A stretch of DNA of 50,782 nt from Psychrobacter sp. UBA3962 (GTDB lineage: Bacteria > Pseudomonadota > Gammaproteobacteria > Pseudomonadales > Moraxellaceae), in NCBI RefSeq assembly GCF_002385225.1, contig NZ_DGDC01000011.1, positions 1-50,782 of the forward strand, in the 5' to 3' direction. The notes under the pieces were generated by a model. It was not told the origin of the DNA, searched no databases, and worked only from the letters and a program-made list of their open reading frames with translations. Positions within the stretch are counted from its first letter, which is position 1, and each line of letters begins with the position of its first letter. This document shows, piece after piece, positions 1-9,017 of the stretch. The translations under genes were made by a program, and so were the position numbers.

Positions 1-19
1 GGGACATTTTGTATTAAAA

Positions 20-50
20 AAGCCGCTTCTTAAAGAAGCGGCTTTTTTTG
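20..50 (-). terminator. Rho-independent terminator after pnp
   Basis: A 10-bp perfect stem (21-30 with 34-43) with a 3-nt loop is flanked by A and T tracts. On the minus strand it lies just downstream of the pnp stop codon. The symmetric A/T tracts mean it could also act on the plus strand. Confidence 0.85.
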
Positions 51-78
51 TATTAGACCAAGTTAGGTCATAAGCAAA

Positions 79-2187
79 TTAAGCTTGCTCTTGCTCAACG
101 CCTTTCATGGTTAGCTTAATACGGCCACGGTTATCAACGTCTTGAACCAATACATTGATTTCTTGGCCTTCACTTAGATAGTCAGAAACGTTTTCTACAC
201 GCTCATCTGAGATCTGTGAGATATGGACTAAGCCATCAGTACCTGGTAGTACAGTTACGAATGCACCAAAATCCACAACACGAGCTACAGTACCTTTATA
301 GACCTTACCCACTTCAACTTCTGCAGTTAGCGCTTCAATCTGACGAATCGCTTCTTTAGTAGCTGCCTTGTTTTCACCAAAGATACGAATGGTACCATTG
401 TCGTCGATATCGATAACCGCACCTGTGTCTTCAGTTAACTGACGGATAGTTGCACCGCCTTTACCGATTACATCACGGATCTTGTCTGAGTTAATTTCCA
501 TAACCGCATAGTTAGGCGCATGGGCATTAATTTCAGTACGGCTGGCTGGCAATACTTCATTCATTGCATTTAGGATATGGATACGACCGGCGTGAGCTTG
601 CTCAAGTGCTTTTTCCATAATATCAGGAGTGATACCTTCAATCTTAATATCCATCTGCAATGCAGTGATACCGTCTTTTGTACCGGCCACTTTAAAATCC
701 ATATCGCCTAAGTGATCTTCGTCACCTAAGATGTCTGATAACACCGCAAAACGATCGCCTTCTTTAACTAAACCCATGGCAATGCCGGCCACAGGAGCTT
801 TCATTGGCACACCAGCATCCATTAAGGCAAGGCTAGCGCCACAAACTGAAGCCATAGAAGAAGAACCGTTAGATTCAGTAATTTCAGACACCACACGGAT
901 TACGTATGGGAAGCGGTCACTGTCTGGAAGCATGGCTTGAACACCACGACGAGCTAGACGACCATGACCGATTTCACGACGCTTTGGCACCCCTTCACGA
1001 CCTGTCTCACCTACTGAGAAGTGTGGGAAGTTATAATGCAGCATGAAGTGATCTTGGATAGTACCGGCTAGTGAATCAATTAGGTTAACATCACGTGAGT
1101 TACCTAAAGTGGTAGTAACTAAGGCCTGAGTCTCACCACGGGTAAATAGAGCAGAACCATGAGTATAAGGTAATACGCCTACTTGGATATCTAAAGCACG
1201 AACTGTGTCTAAGTCACGACCATCAATACGTGGCTTACCAGAAAGAATGGCGTCACGAACGGTGCGGTACTTAAGATCTTCATAGATTTCTTTGATTTGC
1301 GCTTCTTTCTCGCCAAATTCTTCGCTTTCAGGATCCCCTGCAAGAGCTTCGATAGCAGCAGCTTTGATTTCATCAAGCTTGGTATAACGGTCTTGCTTAT
1401 CGCTGATTGAATAAGCATCAGCTACTTGGCTACCAAACTGAGTGGTTAATTTTTCTTTTAACTCAGCGTTTAGCTCTGGAGCAACAAACTGTTGTTTTTC
1501 AGTACCAACTGCTTTGGCCAGCTCAACGATGTTATCGATAACAATCTGTTGCTGCTCATGACCATATAATACCGCGCCTAACATTTGATCTTCAGACAGC
1601 TCAGCGGCTTCTGATTCAACCATTAATACCGCAGATTTAGTACCCGCAACCACCAGATCAAGATCACTGGTCTCTAACTCTTCAATAGAAGGGTTAAGAA
1701 CGTATTCACCATTGATAAAACCAACACGAGCACCACCAACAGGGCCGTTGAAAGGCGCATCTGAGATAGCCAGTGCCGCAGAAGCACCAATCATAGCAGC
1801 GATATCAGCATAGTGTTTTTTATCACTTGATACCACAGTGGCTGTGATTTGAATTTCGTTGACATAGCCTTCTGGGAATAAAGGACGAATTGGACGGTCA
1901 ATTAGACGAGAAGTTAGCGTTTCAAATTCAGTTGGACGGCCTTCACGCTTGCCGTAAGCACCAGGGATTTTACCTGCTGCGTACATTTTCTCTTGATAGT
2001 TAACCGTTAGTGGGAAGAAGTTTTGACCTTCTTTGGCATCACTTTTAACCACAGCTGCCACCAATACGGATACTCCGCCCATATGCACAAGCACTGAGTT
2101 CGCTTGTCTAGCGATACGACCGGTTTCAATGATTACTTGCTGGTTGCCATATTGGAACTCTCGAGAAATGGTATTGAACATTGACAT
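79..2187 (-). CDS. pnp: Polyribonucleotide nucleotidyltransferase (PNPase)
   Basis: This is a phosphorolytic 3'-5' exoribonuclease of mRNA decay that works as a cytoplasmic trimer and in the degradosome. The 702 residues match the family's usual ~700. Two RNase PH-like domains (about 15-145 and 325-460) flank a helical linker. A KH domain follows (about 559-626, with GKGG at 575-578), then an S1 domain (about 627-695). The stretch LGDMDFKVAGTKDG holds the conserved catalytic-domain aspartates. Two ATGs lie six bases apart (MSM); AGGA about 8 nt upstream favours the first. It is the last gene of the rimP-nusA-infB superoperon order and follows rpsO as in E. coli. A long hairpin leader precedes it, listed separately. 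The call is secure. Confidence 0.98.
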   Translation of the reverse strand: MSMFNTISREFQYGNQQVIIETGRIARQANSVLVHMGGVSVLVAAVVKSDAKEGQNFFPLTVNYQEKMYAAGKIPGAYGKREGRPTEFETLTSRLIDRPIRPLFPEGYVNEIQITATVVSSDKKHYADIAAMIGASAALAISDAPFNGPVGGARVGFINGEYVLNPSIEELETSDLDLVVAGTKSAVLMVESEAAELSEDQMLGAVLYGHEQQQIVIDNIVELAKAVGTEKQQFVAPELNAELKEKLTTQFGSQVADAYSISDKQDRYTKLDEIKAAAIEALAGDPESEEFGEKEAQIKEIYEDLKYRTVRDAILSGKPRIDGRDLDTVRALDIQVGVLPYTHGSALFTRGETQALVTTTLGNSRDVNLIDSLAGTIQDHFMLHYNFPHFSVGETGREGVPKRREIGHGRLARRGVQAMLPDSDRFPYVIRVVSEITESNGSSSMASVCGASLALMDAGVPMKAPVAGIAMGLVKEGDRFAVLSDILGDEDHLGDMDFKVAGTKDGITALQMDIKIEGITPDIMEKALEQAHAGRIHILNAMNEVLPASRTEINAHAPNYAVMEINSDKIRDVIGKGGATIRQLTEDTGAVIDIDDNGTIRIFGENKAATKEAIRQIEALTAEVEVGKVYKGTVARVVDFGAFVTVLPGTDGLVHISQISDERVENVSDYLSEGQEINVLVQDVDNRGRIKLTMKGVEQEQA

Positions 2188-2229
2188 TAATTTTTCCTAT
2201 TTTTATAAATTAGCAAATATAAAGGGGTA

Positions 2230-2370
2230 ACACATCTATTGAGACTTACTTTAGCCTCTAACGTTTGACTGCTTTTTAAAGAATCAAACCCCTGCCTGTA
2301 ATACAGACGCAGACGGTTTCAACCAAACACGGCAAACGTTAGAAGCCCATTATCATCAAATAGATGGCCT
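2230..2370 (-). promoter_or_regulatory. Structured pnp leader (candidate RNase III/PNPase autoregulatory hairpin)
   Basis: Between rpsO and pnp there are nested inverted repeats. CATCTATT (2233-2240) pairs with AATAGATG (2359-2366). Inside it, CTAACGTTTG (2258-2267) pairs with CAAACGTTAG (2333-2342), and smaller stems fill the loop (AAACC with GGTTT; CTG with CAG). In E. coli a long hairpin in the rpsO-pnp interval is cut by RNase III and lets PNPase repress its own mRNA. Position and geometry here suggest the same role, which is an inference. Confidence 0.6.
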
Positions 2371-2489
2371 CTTATTTTACAGGGATTTGCCATAGTTGAC
2401 CAATAAAAGTCACTTGACACCCTGACTGGATTATCTCACTAGACAATGACCAGCTTTGAAGAAAGTGAGGATAAAGAATGAGATATAAA

Positions 2490-2524
2490 AAACGGCGTGA
2501 AATATTCACACCGTCTTTTTTTAT
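2490..2524 (-). terminator. Terminator after rpsO
   Basis: An imperfect 10-bp stem (2492-2501 with 2505-2514) has one mismatch and a 3-nt loop. On the minus strand it is followed by a T tract. It lies about 85 nt downstream of rpsO and partly separates it from pnp. Confidence 0.75.
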
Positions 2525-2608
2525 CTAAGGCATGAGCGCTTTAATTTAACTTTTGACATAAACTCATAGCTCCAATTAGGGAGAATGAACTTAAAGCCAC
2601 CGTTAAAA

Positions 2609-2875
2609 TTAACGACGCAGACCTAGTTCGCTGATTAGTGCTGCGTAGCGAGCTAAATCTTTACCTTTTAAGTAATCTAGTAGCTTACGGCGTTGGTTAA
2701 CCATACGGATTAAACCACGACGGCTATGGTGATCGCCTTTATGCTCTTTGAAGTGATCTTGTAGATCATTGATACGGGCACTTAGTAGTGCGATTTGTAC
2801 TTCAGGTGAACCAGTATCGCCAGGGGCGCGCTGATATTGAGCAATAATTTGTTCGCGATCGGTTTTAGTTAGCAT
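2609..2875 (-). CDS. rpsO: 30S ribosomal protein S15
   Basis: S15 is a primary binding protein of the 16S rRNA central domain. The 88 residues match the family's 88-89. The conserved block DHHSRRGLIRMVNQRRKLLDYL is present, as is the usual C-terminal GLRR. The open frame extends five codons further upstream (MQEKV), but those codons lie inside the ribosome binding site. I therefore start at MLTKTDRE, where AGGAG sits 5-6 nt before the ATG. It stands in the conserved order truB-rpsO-pnp, although here a small stress-gene islet separates it from truB. In E. coli S15 represses its own translation; no such structure was resolved here. Confidence 0.97.
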   Translation of the reverse strand: MLTKTDREQIIAQYQRAPGDTGSPEVQIALLSARINDLQDHFKEHKGDHHSRRGLIRMVNQRRKLLDYLKGKDLARYAALISELGLRR

Positions 2876-2985
2876 AACTTTCTCCTGCAATGCATTGATA
2901 ATATAAAGTCAGTTTTATTGAGGACATCCCTGCATTACTAGAGATGACCTAAAAAAATGACTAAGTAAGCCTATCATTATAACAA

Positions 2986-3015
2986 AAAACTACTCTTAGG
3001 TGAGTAGTTTTTTTA
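2986..3015 (-). terminator. Terminator of the small-protein/PfpI operon
   Basis: AACTACTC (2989-2996) pairs with GAGTAGTT (3003-3010) across a 6-nt loop, with a T tract on the minus-strand side. It ends the 3069-4031 gene group before rpsO. Confidence 0.8.
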
Positions 3016-3068
3016 AATAGATTCAGCAGAGCCTTAAATCTCAACTCTTCTTTGAATCAGGATTTGTC

Positions 3069-3227
3069 TTATTTATTTTTAGGTCTGTCTGCTTCAGTTG
3101 CGTTACGACCTAATGTTTCATCCTCTAAAGGAGCAGTAGTCGCTTCTGCTAAAGTATCAGGCTCCTGCTTATCGTCTAAAGCTTCTTCTAAGCTATCTGC
3201 ATCCTGGTTTAGTTTCTTGTCACTCAT
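3069..3227 (-). CDS. Small acidic hypothetical protein (52 aa)
   Basis: I read this 52-codon frame by translating the minus strand directly. It starts MSDKKLNQDADSLEEALDDK and ends EADRPKNK. GGAG sits about 7 nt before the ATG and the stop is TAA. The protein is rich in D, E, A and L with no aromatic residues, so it is probably disordered or coiled. It lies 21 nt downstream of another 52-residue hydrophilic protein gene and both follow a DJ-1/PfpI gene, with a terminator after. I recognise no family. A stress-related role is only a guess from the neighbour. Confidence 0.7.
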   Translation of the reverse strand: MSDKKLNQDADSLEEALDDKQEPDTLAEATTAPLEDETLGRNATEADRPKNK

Positions 3228-3248
3228 GATAATCTCCGGTTTAGGGAA

Positions 3249-3407
3249 CTACTTAGATTGTGTCTTTTCAAGATTTTCAGCGATGCCTTCTGCCGCTTCG
3301 TCTTGATCCTTGTCTTTATTGTTACCTAAATTACCTTCAACTTGGTTTTTTAAACCCGCAAGTTCGGCTTCTGATTGTTGTTGTGCAAATTTATTATCAT
3401 TAGACAT
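3249..3407 (-). CDS. Small hydrophilic hypothetical protein (52 aa)
   Basis: The start MSNDNKFAQQQSEAELAGLK is chosen because AAGGAAAAT precedes this ATG. The longer frame that starts 21 codons upstream runs through AT-rich leader and has no ribosome binding site. The product is charged and has no membrane segment (KNQVEGNLGNNKDKDQDEAA, ending NLEKTQSK). The N..G pattern faintly recalls CsbD-like stress proteins, but I cannot assign it. It lies 90 nt downstream of the PfpI-family gene and 21 nt upstream of a second small gene, so the three are probably one transcript. Confidence 0.7.
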   Translation of the reverse strand: MSNDNKFAQQQSEAELAGLKNQVEGNLGNNKDKDQDEAAEGIAENLEKTQSK

Positions 3408-3497
3408 AATATTTTCCTTAACTGTTATAAAAATTATTGATGGATAAAGTTGTAAATTGCTTTTATTCAATGCTGTATTTTATGTTTCTAACAGGGA

Positions 3498-4031
3498 TTA
3501 CGACTGACTGAGAGATTTATCAATAGCCTCAGCAAAGGCTTCAATATCATCAGGATTACGTGATGTAATTAGATTTCCCTCTTGTTGTACTCGTTTGTCT
3601 ACAAAAGTACCGCCCGCATTTTCAATGTCTGTTTGTAGGGTGTGATAAGCGGTTAAAGTCTTACCTTTTGCTAATCCTGAGTTAATAAGCAGCCAAGGGG
3701 CATGGCAAATAGCGGCTACTGTTTTATTTTTGTCATAAAAACTTTTGACAAAATGTTGAGCGACTTTGTCTACGCGGATAGTATCAGCATTTACTGTACC
3801 GCCTGGTAATACAAGGGCAGCATAATCTTCAGCATTGGCTTCGCTGAGAAAGAGATCGGCAGTAAAGGTGTCTGCTTTATCCACATCTCCTTTCATACCT
3901 TGTACTTCTTTTTTATCATTAGTGGTAATTAATACCGTTTCATGGCCTTTGTCTCGTAACAAGCGGTCCACTTCTTCATATTCTGATTGTTCAAAATATG
4001 AACTTAATAAAAATGCGATTTTAGTACTCAT
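3498..4031 (-). CDS. DJ-1/PfpI family protein (YhbO/Hsp31-like)
   Basis: This is a 177-residue glutamine-amidotransferase-like fold protein of the class annotated as intracellular protease/deglycase. The nucleophile elbow is AICHAPW with Cys109 and His110. An early Glu in the EQSEYEE stretch (around residue 17) fits the third active-site position. The motif ALVLPGGTVNAD is also typical. The size matches E. coli YhbO (172 aa). Members protect against oxidative, thermal or carbonyl stress; the precise activity is debated. Two small acidic genes follow in the same direction. A weak -35/-10 pair (TTGAGT at 4182-4177, TAATAA at 4159-4154, 17-bp spacer) could be its promoter. Confidence 0.9.
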   Translation of the reverse strand: MSTKIAFLLSSYFEQSEYEEVDRLLRDKGHETVLITTNDKKEVQGMKGDVDKADTFTADLFLSEANAEDYAALVLPGGTVNADTIRVDKVAQHFVKSFYDKNKTVAAICHAPWLLINSGLAKGKTLTAYHTLQTDIENAGGTFVDKRVQQEGNLITSRNPDDIEAFAEAIDKSLSQS

Positions 4032-4496
4032 TATTAAACACTCCGTTATTATTGAGACTTTAAATACTGCTGTATCTAGACTTCTGTTCTAGTTGGATCG
4101 ATGGTTATTATTATTTATTGTTCTAGTAAGGTTTAAGAGTATGGGCCTATTCATTATTATTTTGAGGCTAAACTTTACTCAACCCTTTCTTCACTTATTA
4201 TTCTTGTCTCTTATTGTTCTTTTTATGCGTTATGCTTTTTAATTATTGGCTTACTTATTTTTATTATTTAATTTTTTATTTTATTCTTATTTATTTTTTT
4301 CTTTAGATTTGCAGTTTAACTTTTTCTTTTTAATGTAATCCTTTCCTTAGGCTCACTATCTACACTACAAGCTTAATAGCGCCCATAAAAGATACCAGTT
4401 GCAAGGAAATGTATGTATTTGTGAAATGTGTGGCTGCTAAGTAACTTGTATAACTAAACGTAATCTAGAAAAACCACTTTCCATAAACCCATAAAA
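4032..4496. other. Gene-free AT-rich region with strong T/A strand skew
   Basis: No credible coding frame was seen on either strand. Positions about 4180-4340 are almost only T with few A on the plus strand, so A-rich on the minus strand. This would be an A-rich leader or promoter-proximal region for the PfpI gene. No hairpin was identified. Confidence 0.6.
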
Positions 4497-4533
4497 AAAG
4501 CCCATATCATTCAATAAGATATGGGCTTTTTCC
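4497..4533 (-). terminator. Terminator after truB
   Basis: A 12-bp perfect stem (4497-4508 with 4518-4529) has a 9-nt loop. On the minus strand a T tract follows. It lies about 60 nt past the truB stop, so the conserved superoperon is interrupted here. Confidence 0.88.
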
Positions 4534-4589
4534 AATTTATTTTACTAACTGTTTTACTGACTGATAAGCTAACCAGATAACTGCAATGC

Positions 4590-5621
4590 TCATCTCTGAA
4601 TCATTTTCTTCGGCTGTAAACGGCCATTTAGTTGTAACTCACCTAACCCCAAAAAGTCGCCTTCCTCATTAAATAACTTAATATCACAACTTCTTTCAGC
4701 CTGGGCGGTTTCCTTATCTGAGTCCTGATTATCACCCAGCTCCTTGATTAAATAAGCGGTTAACGCTTCATCAAGCTGCGACTTAACATTGAGACGTTGA
4801 CCCATTAACAAACGTTGACACTGCTCATCGGTCACCACAAGCGAGCTTAGCCCGCTGATACAAGCATCTATACTTTGCAATTGAGCCAAACGCTGTTCAT
4901 GTGTTTGCTCTTCTAGCTCGTCAAGGCTGATGGCTTGCTCAATATCGAAATGACCCACTTGTGTCCGACGCAAAGCCGTAAGATGCCCCAAAGTGCCCAA
5001 AGCTTGAGCGATATCCTCTCCCAACACTCGCACATAGGTGCCTTTAGAGCAAGTCACTGTTAATAATAACTCGTCTTTTGCTTCACCCTGCTCTAAAACC
5101 AGCTGTTTAATGCTGATAGGACGAGCTTCCCGTTCAATCTCGATACCTGCACGGGCATACTCATACAGCTTTTTGCCCTCTTTTTTTAAGGCAGAATACA
5201 TGGGCGGAATTTGTTTGATATCACCAGAAAACTGAGCGGTTACCTGCGCTAAGTCTACTGCAGAAATTTCAGGGATGTCTTTTTCGGCAATGGTTTGCCC
5301 CTCTGCGTCACCGGTATCGGTTTGAACCCCTAATTTGATAACGGCCTGATAAGATTTATCCGCGTCAAGTTGATAATGGCTAAACTTAGTTGCTTCACCC
5401 AAACATACAGGCAATAACCCCGTGGCCATAGGATCAAGGGTGCCGGTATGACCGGCCTTTTTACTGTCATGGACAGGAGATTTAAGCAAATACTTCACCT
5501 TAGAGACCACCTGCTGCGAGGTCATTCCCTTCGGTTTATCAATCAAAATAACGCCTGACACTTTACTCTTTTGGGCTTTATTTGAGGATTGAGCGGAGCT
5601 GGCTGTATTATTTGTCGTCAT
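4590..5621 (-). CDS. truB: tRNA pseudouridine(55) synthase TruB
   Basis: TruB converts U55 in the T loop of tRNAs to pseudouridine. The catalytic Asp63 lies in the signature GHTGTLDPMATGLL. The next conserved blocks are GEATKFSHY and QIPPMYSALKKEGKKLYEYAR, then the RTQVGHF and TDEQ... C-terminal region. At 343 residues it is a little longer than E. coli TruB (314), because of a 20-residue Ser/Asn/Lys-rich N-terminal tail and a charged insertion near residue 300. The start is the only ATG with the family N terminus behind it, and its ribosome binding site is weak. It lies downstream of rbfA, as in other gammaproteobacteria. Confidence 0.97.
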   Translation of the reverse strand: MTTNNTASSAQSSNKAQKSKVSGVILIDKPKGMTSQQVVSKVKYLLKSPVHDSKKAGHTGTLDPMATGLLPVCLGEATKFSHYQLDADKSYQAVIKLGVQTDTGDAEGQTIAEKDIPEISAVDLAQVTAQFSGDIKQIPPMYSALKKEGKKLYEYARAGIEIEREARPISIKQLVLEQGEAKDELLLTVTCSKGTYVRVLGEDIAQALGTLGHLTALRRTQVGHFDIEQAISLDELEEQTHEQRLAQLQSIDACISGLSSLVVTDEQCQRLLMGQRLNVKSQLDEALTAYLIKELGDNQDSDKETAQAERSCDIKLFNEEGDFLGLGELQLNGRLQPKKMIQR

Positions 5622-5687
5622 TGATATCTACTCAATTCAGTGAAACTCAAAGGCAAATTAAACTCAAAACCCAAAGTAGGCTAGCTA

Positions 5688-6110
5688 TTAGAGTGCTGAG
5701 TTATTGTCGTCGCCATCTTCATCGCTATTGGCTTCGGTTTGCTCAGTCTTGGTCACGGCTTTATTGATCAGCTCCATCATGTAGTTACCGCGAGCAGTCA
5801 CTTCATCGTAATGGAATCTTAAGCGAGGTGTAGTGCGTGTTTTAAGGCTATGACTTAATTCAGTACGCAAGAAGCCTGCCGCTTTATTAAGCACTTCTAT
5901 GCTGGCCTCGTGACTGTGCTTACTCATCGCATCATTTAGCTCGGGTTCCATTACCGTCACATAAACGTCTGCATAACCCAAATCTGAGCTTACTTTGACG
6001 CTTGAGATAGTAACAAAACCTGTTAAACGGGGATCATTAATCTCATCACGAATAAGAACAGCAAGTTCACGCTGAATTTGATCACCCACACGTTGTAAAC
6101 GTTGGCTCAT
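5688..6110 (-). CDS. rbfA: Ribosome-binding factor A
   Basis: RbfA is a 30S maturation factor with a KH-like fold, important in the cold. It has 140 residues from MSQRLQRVGDQIQRELAVL. The conserved segments DPRLTGFVTISSVKVSSDL and TTPRLRFHYDE are present. The open frame continues 18 codons upstream, but AAGGAAG stands just before the internal ATG and the family begins there, so I use 6110. The last 20 residues are acidic (EDGDDNNS). A terminator lies between infB and this gene, so rbfA may depend on read-through or a local promoter. Confidence 0.96.
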   Translation of the reverse strand: MSQRLQRVGDQIQRELAVLIRDEINDPRLTGFVTISSVKVSSDLGYADVYVTVMEPELNDAMSKHSHEASIEVLNKAAGFLRTELSHSLKTRTTPRLRFHYDEVTARGNYMMELINKAVTKTEQTEANSDEDGDDNNSAL

Positions 6111-6229
6111 GGTTCTTCCTTTTAATGCAGTTATTAGTAACAGCCTGACCCTCATTATCAGCACTACTTGGTGTGACTTTGAGTGGTTATGACTGATAAT
6201 AACTCATAATATAATGGCTATAAAAAACA

Positions 6230-6265
6230 AAAAAAGACCTAACAGGATGACCTGATAGGTCTTTG
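6230..6265 (-). terminator. Terminator after infB
   Basis: AAAGACCTA (6233-6241) pairs with TAGGTCTTT (6256-6264), and CAGG/CCTG pairs inside. A T-rich run follows on the minus strand. It lies 20 nt past the infB stop, ahead of rbfA. Confidence 0.8.
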
Positions 6266-6282
6266 ATAACTACTTTTAATAC

Positions 6283-9000
6283 TTAGATAGTACGCTGAAT
6301 CTCTTGGATTTCAAACACTTCAATCTTATCACCCACTTCAACGTCATAGCCGCGAACCGCAAGACCACACTCCATACCAGAGCGCACTTCGTTCACGTCA
6401 TCTTTGTAGCGACGTAGAGACTGAAGTTGGCCAGTAAAGACCACTTTGTCATCACGTAATACGCGGATAGACTTGTTGCGATAGATAGTGCCTTCAACCA
6501 CCATACAACCAGCGGCTGCACCAAACTTACTTGAACGGAATACGTCACGTACTTCAGCGATACCCAAGATTTTCTCGCGATGTTCAGGAGACAGCATACC
6601 ACTCATCGCCGCCTTCACATCATCAATTAGACCATAGATTACGCTGTAGTAACGAATATCAATACCCGCTTCATCCGCTTTACGCTTAGCAGCATTGTCA
6701 GCACGAACGTTAAAGCCTAATAATACCGCTTCACTTGATTCAGCAAGCGTTACATCAGACTCTGCGATTGGGCCCACACCTGAGCTAATCACTTTCACTT
6801 TAACTTCGTCAGTAGATAACTCGTTTAAGGCTGCAAGTAGGGCTTCTAGCGTACCGCGTACGTCTGTCTTCAAGATAATATTTAAGAAAGACAAGTCGTC
6901 TTGACCCATCTGCTCAAACATACTTTCAAGACGCATCTTGTTCTGACGCTCAAGCAGTTGCTCACGCTCACGGTTGGCACGGAATTCCGCCACTTCACGG
7001 GCTTTCTTCTCATCAGATACAACTAAGAATTCGCTACCCGCTGCTGGTGTGTCTGGTAGACCTAGAATCTCTACTGGGATTGACGGACCGGCTGATTTAA
7101 CACGTTGGCCTGTCTCATCAGTCATCGCACGAACTTTACCGTAGAATTCACCGGCTAAGACTAGATCCCCTTGGTTTAAGGTCCCTTTCTTAACTAGAAC
7201 ACTGGCAACGGCACCACGGCCTTTTTCAAGACGTGATTCAATGACCACACCCTGTGCAGCACCTTCAGTAGGTGCCTCAAGTTCCATAAGCTCAGCTTGT
7301 AGGTTTACCAGCTCTAACAGCTCATCGATACCTTCGCCCGTTTTAGCAGAAATCTTCGCTAATGGAACATCACCGCCCCACTCTTCTGTTACCACTTCTT
7401 TGGTGGTTAACTCGTTTAGTACGCGATCAGGATCAGCGGTGCTCTTATCCATCTTGTTAATAGCAACGATGATTGGCGTACCAGAAGCACGAGCGTGATC
7501 AATGGCTTCTTCAGTTTGTGGCATCATACCATCATCAGCAGCCACAACTAGGATTACGATATCCGTCGCTTGTGCACCACGTGAACGCATAGCGGTAAAC
7601 GCCGCGTGACCTGGAGTATCTAGGAAAGTAATGACACCACGCTCAGTCTTAACATGATAAGCACCGATATGTTGCGTAATACCGCCGGCTTCACCTGGCG
7701 CTACTTTCGTTTCACGGATCTTATCTAATAAAGAGGTCTTACCATGGTCAACGTGACCCATAATAGTTACTACTGGCGGACGAGTTTGAACGTTACTGCT
7801 GCGCTCTTCCACCGCTTCTTGTAAGTCGTCTTCAACTTTAGTATCACTAACTGGAACTGGGTTATGACCCATTTCTTCAACGATTAAGCTGGCTGTGGCT
7901 TGATCAATAGCTTCATCCGCAGCAACAATCTCGCCCATCTTCATAAGTAACTTAGTGACTTCACGAGCTTTAACTGCCATGCGCTGAGCCAAATCAGAAA
8001 CAACGATTTGTTCCGGAATTTCAACATTATGAACAATCTTCTCAACGGGCTTCTCAAATTTATGCTGAGAGGCTTGTGAAGATTTTAAGCCGTGTTTACG
8101 GTTGCGAATTTCACGCTCTTCTTGACCTTTACGGCGACGGCCACGAGTAGCTGTGCTAGAAGAACCGCGTTTGATTTCACGACGTTCTTTTTCAAAAGAC
8201 TCTTCTAATGCTTCGCCCACTAAACCTTCAGCCAATGGCTCATCTTTGCGAACTTCAGCCACAGGCTCTTTATCACTGTATTTACCGGCCATTTTGCGCA
8301 TTTGCTCAAGAGTTTTCTTCTGAGCTTCTTCTGCTTGCTTACGGCGAGTTTCTGCTTCGATTTTGCGTAGACGTTCTTCTTCAGCTTCACGGGCTTCACG
8401 CGCTTTGCGTTCTGCTGCTGTTTCCACTTTTGGCTTAGTCGGTGCTGCTTTCTTTTTCGGAGCTTGTTTTGCTTCTGCTGCAGCTTTACTGCCTTTTTTC
8501 ACGACAACCGTAGAGACTTCGTCTTTTTTGTCATCAGAGGAGCTACCGCCACCCAAGTTAGCACGCATCGCCGCCAGTGTGGCTGCTTGACGCTCTTCGG
8601 CTTCTTTTTTGGCTTGTTCGCGTTTCTTCGCTTCTTCTTCAGCGCGTTGCCTCGCTTCTAAAGCCGCTTTTTCACGCGCAGCAATTTCTTCAGCCAATTT
8701 GTTGGGATCGGGCTTTTCAAATACTTTTTTCTTACGAACTTCAACATTAACGCTTTTTGACTTGCCTGAAGAGCCAGTCACGCGAGCGGTACTGGTCGTT
8801 TTAGATTTCAAGCTAATACGACGTTTTTCTTTTTGTCCGTGTGTTTGCTTCAGGAAAGCTACCAGCTGTTCTTGCTCAAGCTCGGTGACCAGGTCATCCT
8901 CGCCACGAGCAGGCAGCCCAGCGTCAGTCAGTTGCTTCTGTACTGCACTGACTGATTTGCTTACCATGTCTGCTAATTCTTTGACGGTCTTATCTGCCAT
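6283..9000 (-). CDS. infB: Translation initiation factor IF-2
   Basis: IF-2 is a GTPase that places fMet-tRNA on the 30S subunit and promotes subunit joining. Its 905 residues compare with 890 in E. coli. An IF2_N domain (about 1-55) comes first. A long Lys/Glu/Ala-rich region with likely coiled-coil character follows (about 90-310), then a second IF2_N domain (about 320-375). The G domain has GHVDHGKT at 415-422, DTPGHAAFT and NKMDK. Domains II to IV end at the C terminus. It starts 17 nt after the nusA stop, so the two are cotranscribed. The reverse strand of the low-complexity part gives several long false frames. Confidence 0.98.
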   Translation of the reverse strand: MADKTVKELADMVSKSVSAVQKQLTDAGLPARGEDDLVTELEQEQLVAFLKQTHGQKEKRRISLKSKTTSTARVTGSSGKSKSVNVEVRKKKVFEKPDPNKLAEEIAAREKAALEARQRAEEEAKKREQAKKEAEERQAATLAAMRANLGGGSSSDDKKDEVSTVVVKKGSKAAAEAKQAPKKKAAPTKPKVETAAERKAREAREAEEERLRKIEAETRRKQAEEAQKKTLEQMRKMAGKYSDKEPVAEVRKDEPLAEGLVGEALEESFEKERREIKRGSSSTATRGRRRKGQEEREIRNRKHGLKSSQASQHKFEKPVEKIVHNVEIPEQIVVSDLAQRMAVKAREVTKLLMKMGEIVAADEAIDQATASLIVEEMGHNPVPVSDTKVEDDLQEAVEERSSNVQTRPPVVTIMGHVDHGKTSLLDKIRETKVAPGEAGGITQHIGAYHVKTERGVITFLDTPGHAAFTAMRSRGAQATDIVILVVAADDGMMPQTEEAIDHARASGTPIIVAINKMDKSTADPDRVLNELTTKEVVTEEWGGDVPLAKISAKTGEGIDELLELVNLQAELMELEAPTEGAAQGVVIESRLEKGRGAVASVLVKKGTLNQGDLVLAGEFYGKVRAMTDETGQRVKSAGPSIPVEILGLPDTPAAGSEFLVVSDEKKAREVAEFRANREREQLLERQNKMRLESMFEQMGQDDLSFLNIILKTDVRGTLEALLAALNELSTDEVKVKVISSGVGPIAESDVTLAESSEAVLLGFNVRADNAAKRKADEAGIDIRYYSVIYGLIDDVKAAMSGMLSPEHREKILGIAEVRDVFRSSKFGAAAGCMVVEGTIYRNKSIRVLRDDKVVFTGQLQSLRRYKDDVNEVRSGMECGLAVRGYDVEVGDKIEVFEIQEIQRTI

Positions 9001-9017
9001 TTATAGTCACCTATTTA

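Noticed and set aside
2402..2455. TTGACA near 2414 on the plus strand as a promoter
   Set aside because: No -10 box lies at 16-18 nt, and no plus-strand gene follows.
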